Positions 58,097-64,000 of a DNA stretch of 64,000 nt are shown piece by piece. Position 1 is the stretch's first letter; each line of letters begins with the position of its first letter. A program made the position numbers and the translations under genes. This stretch comes from Actinomycetes bacterium (GTDB lineage: Bacteria; Actinomycetota; Acidimicrobiia; Acidimicrobiales; Acidimicrobilacustridaceae). Location: contig JAKOVH010000016.1 in NCBI GenBank assembly GCA_029782145.1, forward strand, positions 682,001-746,000, written 5' to 3'. A model generated the notes under the pieces. The model did not search any database and was not told where the DNA came from. It saw only the letters and a program-made list of their open reading frames with translations.

Positions 58097-59248
58097 ATGG
58101 ACCTGTCCCTCACGGAGGCCGAGCGCGACCTCGTGGAGCTGTGCCGCGACTTCGCCCAGAAGGAGATCGCGCCCCGGGCGCCGCTCGCGTGGGAGGAGGC
58201 CCGGTGCCCCACCGATCTGCTCCGGGAGATGGGCGAGCTGGGCCTGCTGGGCATGCTGATCCCCGAGGAGTGGGGTGGCATCGGCATGACCACGGTGGGG
58301 TTCGTGGCCGCCATGGAGCAGATCGGACGGGCCGACCAGTCGGTGGCCGCCGCATGGCAGGCCCACGTCACCATCGGATCGCTGCCGCTGTACCTGTTCG
58401 GCACCGACGACCAGCGCGAGCGGTGGCTGCGCCCGCTGGCCGAGGGCCGGGCGCTCGGGGCGTTCGGCCTCACCGAGCCCGACGCCGGCTCCGACGCCCG
58501 CGGCATCCGCACCCGGGCCGAGCGCACCGACGGCGGCTGGCTGATCAACGGCCGCAAGACGTTCATCTCCAACGCCGGCACCGACATGTCGTTCGGCGTG
58601 ACCCTGCTGGCCCGCACCGGCGGCGACGGCGACGGGGGCCCGCCGCGCTACGGGAGCTTCGTGGTCGAGAAGGGCACGCCCGGCTTCACCATGGGACCGA
58701 AGATGCGGGGCATCGGCTGGCGGGGCCTCGACACCCGGGAGCTGTGGTTCGACGACGTGTGGGTGCCCGACGACCACCTGGTCGGCGACCCGGAGATGGG
58801 CCTCGGGCAGTTCCTGCGCACCCTCGAGATGGGGCGCATCTCCATCGCTGCCCTCTCGCTCAGCCTCACCCAGGCCGTGCTCGACCTGGCCACCGCCTAC
58901 GCCAAGGACCGGGTGCAGTTCGGCCAGCCCATCTCGCAGTTCCAGGCGGTGCAGTTCAAGCTGGCCGACATCGCCACCGAGCTCGAGGCGGCGCGCTGGC
59001 TCACCTACCGGGCGGCCTGGCTGCGCGACACCGGCCAGCCGTTCCAGAAGGAGGCGGCCATGGCCAAGCTGAAGGCCAGCCGGGTCGCCGCCTGGGCGGC
59101 GTCGGAGGCGGTGCAGGTGCACGGCGGCGTCGGCTACATGCTCGACTCGCCGGTGGCCCGCTTCTACTGCGATTCCAAGGTGCTCGAGATCGGCGAGGGC
59201 ACCAACGAGATCCAGCACCTCGTGATCGCCCGGGCCCTCGGCTGCTGA
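58097..59248 (+). CDS. Acyl-CoA dehydrogenase
   Basis: 383 aa. FGLTEPDAGSDARGIRTRAE and INGRKTFISNAG are the FAD/substrate signatures. VQVHGGVGYMLDSPVARFYCDSK and EIGEGTNEIQHLVIARAL bring the catalytic Glu367. It introduces a double bond into an acyl-CoA and needs ETF, not found here. TATGCT 6 nt before the ATG and no ribosome binding site indicate a leaderless mRNA, with the operator directly upstream. Confidence 0.95.
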   Translation: MDLSLTEAERDLVELCRDFAQKEIAPRAPLAWEEARCPTDLLREMGELGLLGMLIPEEWGGIGMTTVGFVAAMEQIGRADQSVAAAWQAHVTIGSLPLYLFGTDDQRERWLRPLAEGRALGAFGLTEPDAGSDARGIRTRAERTDGGWLINGRKTFISNAGTDMSFGVTLLARTGGDGDGGPPRYGSFVVEKGTPGFTMGPKMRGIGWRGLDTRELWFDDVWVPDDHLVGDPEMGLGQFLRTLEMGRISIAALSLSLTQAVLDLATAYAKDRVQFGQPISQFQAVQFKLADIATELEAARWLTYRAAWLRDTGQPFQKEAAMAKLKASRVAAWAASEAVQVHGGVGYMLDSPVARFYCDSKVLEIGEGTNEIQHLVIARALGC

Positions 59249-59279
59249 GCCCGCATCAAGCGGCCCTCGCCGCTGCCCG

Positions 59280-61271
59280 TCAGGCGGCCACGACGTGGCG
59301 GATGGCGGCGGCGATGTCGGCGCGGTCGGGCAGCCACGCCCGTTCGAGGCTCGGCGCGTACGGCGGCGGCGTGAAGGCGGCGCCGACCCGCTCGATCGGC
59401 GCGTCGAGCGACCAGAAGCCCTCCTTGGCGGCGACGGCGGCGATCTCCGCCCCGATGCCGAACGGCACGACCGCCTCGTGGGCGATCAGCAGCCGGCTCG
59501 TCTTCGCCAGCGACTCGAGCACCGGACCCATGTCGAGCGGGGCGACGGTGCGAAGGTCGATCACCTCGGCCGAGATGCCCTCGGCGGCCACCTCCTCGGC
59601 GGCGGCCAGCGCCTCGTGCACCATGCGCGACACCGACACCACGGTGACGTGCGAGCCCTCGCGCACCACCTTCGACGAGCCGATGGGCACGAGGTGGTCG
59701 GCGGGGGGCTGCGGCCCCTTCATGCCGTACAGCAGCCGGTTCTCGATGACCACCACCGGGTTGGGGTCCTGGATGGCGGCGCGCAGCAGCCCGTAGGTGT
59801 CGGCCGGCGTCGACGGCATGACCACGCTGAGCCCGGGGACGTGGGCCAGCAGCGCCTCGAGGCTCTGGGAGTGCTGGCTGCCCGACGAGCGGCCGGCGCC
59901 GAACTGGGTGCGCACGGTGAGGCCCATGCGGGCGGCCCCGCCGGTCATGAACGGCAGCTTGGCCGCCTGGTTGAGCAGCTGGTCGAAGCACACGCCGAGG
60001 AAGTCGAGGTACATGACCTCGACCACGGGCCGCATGCCGGCCATGGCGGCGCCCACCCCCATGCCCACGATGGCCGTCTCCGAGATGGGCGTGTCACGCA
60101 CGCGGTCGCCGAAGCGCTCGCGCAGGCCCCGGGTGAGGCCGAACACGTTGCCGCCCTCGCCGACGTCGATGCCGGCGACGAAGACCCGCTCGTCGGCGGC
60201 CAGCTCCGCCTCCAGCGCCAGGCGCACGGCGTCCATGGTGCGGAACACGGGCGCATCGGGCGCCGGGTCGGCCGGCTCGGGTCGGGCCGGCCGGGCGTGG
60301 AGCACGAAGTCCCCGAGGGTCGCCGGGTCGGGCTGGGGCAGCCGCCGGGCGGCGTCGACGGCCTCGTCGAGGTCCTCGGCGACCGCCGCCTCCAGCGCCG
60401 CGAGGCGCTGGTCGTCGATGCCGGCCTCCCGCAGGCGCCCGGCGTGGGCGATGAGCGGGTCGCGCTCGGCCCACTCCCGCACCTCCTCGGGGGCGCGGTA
60501 GCGCTCGGGGTCGCCCTCGTAGTGGCCGTGCCAGCGGTAGGTGGCGGCCTCCACCAGCACCGGCCCGCCGCCCGCCCGCACCTCGGCCACCACCTCGGCC
60601 ATGAGCGTCGCCGTGGCCACCACGTCGTTGCCGTCGACCCGCCGGTAGCCCACGCCGTAGCCGGCGGCGCGCTGCTCGAGCGTGGCCGCGTGCTGGGTGG
60701 CCGCCGAGGAGAACTCGGCGTAGCCGTTGTTCTCGCAGAAGAGCACGACCGGCGACCGCCACACCGCCGCCAGGTTCACCGCCTCGTGGAAGGCCCCCTG
60801 GGCGGCCGCGCCGTCGCCGAAGAAGGCGACCGCCACGCTGCCGTCGGCCCGCAGCTGGGCGGCGGTCGCCGCGCCCACGGCGATGGGCACGCCGGCGGCG
60901 ACGATGCCGTTGGCGCCGAAGACGCCGAGCCGCGGGTCGGCGATGTGCATGGAGCCGCCCCGACCCCGGTTGGTGCCGGCGTCGCGGGCCATCAGCTCGG
61001 CGAACATGCCGAGCGGGTCGAGGCCCTTGGCCAGGCAGTGGCCGTGTCCCCGGTGGGTCGAGGTGACGACGTCGGTCGCCTGGAGCGGCCAGCACGCGCC
61101 CACCGCGGCCGCCTCCTGGCCGATCGAGAGGTGGACGAAGCCGGGCACCTCGCTGTCGCGGTAGAGGCCGGCGACGCGCTGCTCGAACCCGCGGATCACC
61201 AGCATCCGTCGCTGCATCTCCAGCAGATCGTCGGTGGAGAGCTCCGGCGGGGAGGGGAGGACGGCGGTCAC
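59280..61271 (-). CDS. Fused alpha-beta E1 of a 2-oxoacid dehydrogenase (ThDP-dependent)
   Basis: 663 aa. The alpha part (to ~320) has the thiamine-diphosphate motif GDGAAAQG at 152 onward to ENNGYA (Asn181-182) and HRGHGHCLAKG. A Pro-rich linker follows, and the beta part from ~343 (DERVFVAGIDVGEGGNVFGLTRGL, DTPISETAIVGMGVGAAMAGMRPVVEVMYLDF). This resembles branched-chain or acetoin/pyruvate E1 in fused form. No E2 or E3 gene is near. I chose GTG 61271, because the longer frame (61298) would begin inside operator C; TACAGT at 61280-61285 would be its -10. Confidence 0.92.
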   Translation of the reverse strand: MTAVLPSPPELSTDDLLEMQRRMLVIRGFEQRVAGLYRDSEVPGFVHLSIGQEAAAVGACWPLQATDVVTSTHRGHGHCLAKGLDPLGMFAELMARDAGTNRGRGGSMHIADPRLGVFGANGIVAAGVPIAVGAATAAQLRADGSVAVAFFGDGAAAQGAFHEAVNLAAVWRSPVVLFCENNGYAEFSSAATQHAATLEQRAAGYGVGYRRVDGNDVVATATLMAEVVAEVRAGGGPVLVEAATYRWHGHYEGDPERYRAPEEVREWAERDPLIAHAGRLREAGIDDQRLAALEAAVAEDLDEAVDAARRLPQPDPATLGDFVLHARPARPEPADPAPDAPVFRTMDAVRLALEAELAADERVFVAGIDVGEGGNVFGLTRGLRERFGDRVRDTPISETAIVGMGVGAAMAGMRPVVEVMYLDFLGVCFDQLLNQAAKLPFMTGGAARMGLTVRTQFGAGRSSGSQHSQSLEALLAHVPGLSVVMPSTPADTYGLLRAAIQDPNPVVVIENRLLYGMKGPQPPADHLVPIGSSKVVREGSHVTVVSVSRMVHEALAAAEEVAAEGISAEVIDLRTVAPLDMGPVLESLAKTSRLLIAHEAVVPFGIGAEIAAVAAKEGFWSLDAPIERVGAAFTPPPYAPSLERAWLPDRADIAAAIRHVVAA

Positions 61272-61280
61272 GGCCGTGTA

Positions 61281-61298
61281 CTGTACTGGTCGGTACAA
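61281..61298. promoter_or_regulatory. CGGTACAA-family operator, site C
   Basis: CTGTACTG-GT-CGGTACAA sits between the divergent E1 and SDR genes and overlaps the -10 candidate (TACAGT, complementary strand) of the E1 gene. Confidence 0.7.
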
Positions 61299-61312
61299 AC
61301 AGGGAAGGTCCG

Positions 61313-62092
61313 ATGGCCGCGCCGATCCAGATCCCCGAGTCGTTCCCCGACCCCGGCGCGGTGAGGGGCAAGCGCGTGGTTCTCACGGGAGCCAGCCGGG
61401 GCCTCGGCGCCGTGCTCGCCCACGCCTTCTCCGCCGCCGGTGCCCGGCTGGCGCTGGTCGCCCGCAGCGAGCAGGAGCTCAAGGCGCTGGCCGACGACCT
61501 GCCCGGCCCCAGCATCGTGGTGAGCGGCGACGTCACCGACGAGGACCACAACGACGCCGTCGCCGCCGCGGTCGTGGCCGAGTGGGGCGGGCTCGACGTG
61601 TGGATCGCCAACGCCGGCATCTCCCCGGTGGTGGCGGGCCCGTTCGAGACCTCGGCGCGCACGTGGCGGCGCGTGCTCGACGTCAACCTCACCGGCGCCT
61701 TCCTCGGAGCTCGGGCCGCCGCCCGGGTGATGGAAGCGGGTGGCCGGATCGTCTTCACCGGCTCGGTGCTCGGCGAGCGGCCCCGCGAAGGCCTCAGCGC
61801 CTACAGCGCCTCCAAGGCGGGGCTCACCGGCCTGGCCAAGGCCCTCGCCCTCGACCTCGCCCCGGCGGCCATCACCGTCAACGTGGTGGCGCCGGGCTGG
61901 TTCGACTCACCGCTCACCGAGGGGTGGAGGAGCAACCCGGCGCTCTCCGAGCAGATCCTGGGCCACACCGTCCAGGGCCGTTGGGGCGACCCGGCCGATC
62001 TCTCCGGTGCCTACCTGTTCCTCGCCTCGGACGCCTCGGCGTTCGTCACCGGCACCGTCCTCACCGTCGACGGGGGATACCTGCTCCGATGA
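61313..62092 (+). CDS. SDR-family oxidoreductase
   Basis: 259 aa classical SDR: VLTGASRGLGAVLAHAFSAAGARLALVAR (NADP type), IANAGISPV, Ser in FTGSVLGER, YSASK, and VNVVAPGWFDSPL...FVTGTVLTVDGGYLLR. AGGGAAGG precedes the ATG. Directly downstream of operator C; its stop overlaps the next SDR start by 4 nt. Confidence 0.93.
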   Translation: MAAPIQIPESFPDPGAVRGKRVVLTGASRGLGAVLAHAFSAAGARLALVARSEQELKALADDLPGPSIVVSGDVTDEDHNDAVAAAVVAEWGGLDVWIANAGISPVVAGPFETSARTWRRVLDVNLTGAFLGARAAARVMEAGGRIVFTGSVLGERPREGLSAYSASKAGLTGLAKALALDLAPAAITVNVVAPGWFDSPLTEGWRSNPALSEQILGHTVQGRWGDPADLSGAYLFLASDASAFVTGTVLTVDGGYLLR

Positions 62093-62859
62093 CGCCCGCA
62101 GACGCCAACGACACGCCCGACAGCCGCAGGGTCGTCGTCGTCACCGGGGCCGGCGGCGCGCTGGGCGCGGCCATCTCCGCCCGGCTGGCTGGTGAGCCGG
62201 CTACCGACCTCGTGCTCAGCGACGTGAGCCCGGGCGCGCTCGAGGCGACCGTCGCGGGCCTGCCCGACGCCGGCGCCACCGTCCACACCGCAGCCGCCGA
62301 CGTGAGCGACGAGGCCCAGGTGCAGGCCGTGGTCGACCTCGCCGTCGAGCGGTTCGGCCGGGTCGACGTGCTGGTGAGCAACGCCGGCGTGCTGTCGCCG
62401 AACGGCCGCATCCACAACCTCCGCACCGAGGACTGGGAGCGTGCCTTCCGGGTCAACGTCCTCGGCGCCGTCAACGGCATCAAGGCGGTGGTGCCGGTGA
62501 TGCGGACCCAGCGGTCCGGCTCGATCGTGCTCACCGCCTCGGTGTCGGGGCTCACCGCCTGGTCGCACGCCGCGCCCTACTGCGCCACCAAGGCGGCCGT
62601 GATCCAGCTCGCCAAGGTCGCCGCCGTCGAGTACGCCCGCGACGGCATCCGGGTGAACTGCGTCTGCCCGGGCACGTTCCGCTCCGCCATCCACGACGGC
62701 CTGCCCCCCGAGGCCCTCGACGCCATCGAGGCCCGCCACCCGCTCGGCCTCGGCACCGCGAGCGACCTCGTCGGCGCCTACTCCTACCTGGCCGGTGAGG
62801 GCTCACGCTGGACCACCGGCTCGGCCCTCGTCGTCGACGGCGGCTACTCGGCACCCTGA
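62089..62859 (+). CDS. SDR-family oxidoreductase
   Basis: 256 aa classical SDR: VVTGAGGALGAAISARLAGEPATDLVLSDVS (NAD type), VSNAGVLSP, Ser in TASVSGL, YCATK, and VNCVCPGTFRSAI...WTTGSALVVDGGYSAP. Translationally coupled to the preceding SDR; two consecutive dehydrogenases suggest sequential oxidation of an alcohol or hydroxyacyl-CoA in the same pathway. Confidence 0.93.
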   Translation: MTPADANDTPDSRRVVVVTGAGGALGAAISARLAGEPATDLVLSDVSPGALEATVAGLPDAGATVHTAAADVSDEAQVQAVVDLAVERFGRVDVLVSNAGVLSPNGRIHNLRTEDWERAFRVNVLGAVNGIKAVVPVMRTQRSGSIVLTASVSGLTAWSHAAPYCATKAAVIQLAKVAAVEYARDGIRVNCVCPGTFRSAIHDGLPPEALDAIEARHPLGLGTASDLVGAYSYLAGEGSRWTTGSALVVDGGYSAP

Positions 62860-62896
62860 CCGCTGTCGCCGCCACGTCCCCTCCCTGCGTCCTGCT

Positions 62897-62949
62897 CGTT
62901 CTGGTGGAGGTTCGCCCCCCGATTCGGGCGGTGAACCTCCACCAGAACG
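62897..62949. repeat. Long palindrome, repeat family copy 3
   Basis: CGTTCTGGTGGAGGTTC (62897-62913) pairs perfectly with GAACCTCCACCAGAACG (62933-62949); inner GCCC/GGGC pairs with a bulge. The outer arms match copies 1 and 2. It lies between convergent SDR and TetR genes. Confidence 0.85.
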
Positions 62950-62990
62950 GGCGGTGAGGGCGTCGCGCTCGCCGGTGCGGTCAGGCGCGG

Positions 62991-63620
62991 CTACCGCGTG
63001 CGGGACGGCGAGGCCTCGATGCCCTTCAGGAAGATGTCGGCGAAGGGCTGGGCGACGTCGCGGGCCGACAGCCGCTGGCCGGGCTTGAGCCACAGGTACG
63101 TGTAGTTGTGCATCCCCAGCCAGGCCCGGGCGGTGAGCCAGGGGTCGATGTCGCGGAAGTCGCCCGCCTCGACGCCCGCCCGCAGCACGGCCTCGACTCG
63201 CTGCTCGTAGGCGCGGCGACGGGTGCGGAACTGTGCGGCACGTTCGCCGGTGAGCGCGGGGAACTCGTGGAGGAAGACCCAGACGTGGTCGGGGTAGCGG
63301 TGGATCACGTCGAGCAGCTCGGCCCCGAGCATGGCGAGCTGCTCGGGCGGGGTGCCGCCCGCCTCGGCCACCCGGTCGGCACCCTGCAGCACCTCGTCCA
63401 TCACCCGGTCGTGGATGGCGGCGAGCAGCTCCTCCTTGGAGCCGATGTAGTGGTAGAGCGCGCCCTTGCCGAGGTCGTTGGCGTCGCACAGCTCGGTCAG
63501 GCCGGTGGCGTGGTAGCCCTGGGCGGCGAACAGGCGCGCCGAGGTGTCGACGATGGCGGCGCGGCGCGCCTCCCACTTGGCGTTCCGTCGAGTGCCGTCC
63601 TTGGCAGCCGCCCGAGGCAT
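62991..63620 (-). CDS. TetR-family transcriptional regulator
   Basis: 209 aa. HTH region RRAAIVDTSARLFAAQGYHATGLTELCDANDLGKGALYHYIGSKEELLAAI, then a TetR_C-type helical domain (HRYPDHVWVFLHEFPALTGERAAQF) seen in regulators of acyl-CoA or fatty-acid catabolism. TAGCGT at 63628-63633 lies 7 nt before the ATG (leaderless). Operator E is in the same divergent gap, so I propose it as the regulator of the five-site regulon. Confidence 0.93.
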   Translation of the reverse strand: MPRAAAKDGTRRNAKWEARRAAIVDTSARLFAAQGYHATGLTELCDANDLGKGALYHYIGSKEELLAAIHDRVMDEVLQGADRVAEAGGTPPEQLAMLGAELLDVIHRYPDHVWVFLHEFPALTGERAAQFRTRRRAYEQRVEAVLRAGVEAGDFRDIDPWLTARAWLGMHNYTYLWLKPGQRLSARDVAQPFADIFLKGIEASPSRTR

Positions 63621-63664
63621 GACGGCGACGCTACCCGCCGCGCCGCGTCGGCGTGGTCCCTACA

Positions 63665-63682
63665 CTGGACTGATCGGTACAA
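63665..63682. promoter_or_regulatory. CGGTACAA-family operator, site E
   Basis: CTGGACTG-AT-CGGTACAA lies between tetR and the acyl-CoA synthetase. TACACT at 63661-63666 is a -10 candidate for the synthetase; the site would cover its transcription start. Confidence 0.7.
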
Positions 63683-63713
63683 CCCGTGGACGGCAGGAGG
63701 GGCAGGACGACTG

Positions 63714-64000
63714 ATGGCGTCTGACGACACCAGGCACGACGACGTCAACTGGTTCGGCGTGCTCGCCCACCACGCCGTGCGCTCGCCGGACACGGCGATG
63801 ACCGTCTTCGAGGGACGGACCACCACCTACGCCGAGATGGCCGAACGGGCCTCGGCCACTGCGGCCGGCCTGCGCGAGCGGGGCGTGCGCGCGGGCGACG
63901 TCGTGGGGTTGCTGTCCTACAACTGCCCGGAGATGCTCGAGGCCCTGTTCGCGGCGAACCTCCTGGGCGCCATCGCCATGCCCGTCAACTGGCGCCTGGC
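63714..64000 (+). CDS. Acyl-CoA synthetase (AMP-binding), 5' part only
   Basis: 95 complete codons before the window ends. NWFGVLAHHAVRSPDTAMTVFEGRTTTYAEMAERASATAAGLRERGV and GDVVGLLSYNCPEMLEALFAANLLGAIAMPVNWRLA are the N-terminal signature of AMP-forming acyl-CoA synthetases. The ATG follows GGAGGGG. It probably activates the acid that enters or results from the regulon's pathway. The catalytic motifs lie outside the window. Confidence 0.88.
   Translation, partial: MASDDTRHDDVNWFGVLAHHAVRSPDTAMTVFEGRTTTYAEMAERASATAAGLRERGVRAGDVVGLLSYNCPEMLEALFAANLLGAIAMPVNWRL

Overview
The window is very GC-rich, densely packed and strongly coding on both strands. Family content (luciferase-like flavin oxidoreductases, a KdpE-type regulator, many SDRs, two bacterial P450s, CaiB-type CoA transferase, amidohydrolase_2 enzymes, TetR regulators) points to a high-GC Actinomycetota. 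A soil or aquatic Acidimicrobiia-like organism is my best guess; this is inference from gene style, because no rRNA or tRNA is present. Many genes have a TANNNT-like hexamer only 5-9 nt before the start codon and no ribosome binding site, which suggests widespread leaderless transcription and helped me choose starts. No stretch over 300 bp lacks a gene, and I saw no RNA genes, CRISPR, transposase or phage genes.

Layout. 1-3.6 kb: conserved housekeeping genes (HhH-PHP protein, ychF, DUF192, rsmI). 3.7-7.9 kb: an envelope cluster (type I cupredoxin lipoprotein, parallel beta-helix lipoprotein, membrane-anchored DUF1996 protein, and a SurE-like nucleotidase carrying a lipoprotein signal). 7.9-11.4 kb: a three-gene acyl-CoA operon (degenerate crotonase, 2,4-dienoyl-CoA reductase-type SDR, luciferase-like oxidoreductase) downstream of an orphan kdpE. 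11.6-21.2 kb: mixed metabolism (anti-sigma-type ATPase, metallo-beta-lactamase-fold hydrolase, DsbA-fold protein, thiolase homologue, NTF2-fold and EEP-fold proteins, YqeY) then a Mg2+ P-type ATPase and a site-2 protease. 21.3-30.7 kb: lipid or xenobiotic metabolism (amidohydrolase, SDRs, P450, alpha/beta hydrolase, CoA transferase, TesB thioesterase) ending in nagA.

30.7-38.3 kb is a coherent unit: a second P450, a beta-hydroxyacid dehydrogenase/TetR pair, a split molybdenum hydroxylase (FAD and 2Fe-2S subunits on +, large subunit on -) and an SDR. Three intergenic regions in it carry an inverted repeat of the type TTGAACGNNYGTTCAA, probably the operator of the local TetR.

38.3-43.9 kb holds an acyl-CoA synthetase/MaoC pair, a flavin oxidoreductase and a Rieske oxygenase pair. 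From 44 to 64 kb, five divergent promoter regions share a second inverted repeat (consensus YTGKACYGNTCGGTACAA). They serve Rieske oxygenase/Baeyer-Villiger monooxygenase, cyclase/amidohydrolase, aldolase/acyl-CoA dehydrogenase, 2-oxoacid dehydrogenase E1/two SDRs, and a TetR/acyl-CoA synthetase pair. I read this as a TetR-controlled catabolic regulon for a cyclic, probably ketone-forming, substrate. It is interrupted by two foreign-looking pieces: a lower-GC patch at 45.8-46.8 kb with vapB and a deleted vapC, and a 7-kb module at 50.3-57.3 kb (five overlapping genes ADH-DUF2255-AKR-LtrA-SDR, their XRE regulator and a sulfatase).

Three long palindromes with the same outer arms (TTCTGGTGGAG...CTCCACCAGAA) but different inner stems lie at 1.1, 25.9 and 62.9 kb and look like a dispersed, structure-conserved repeat family.
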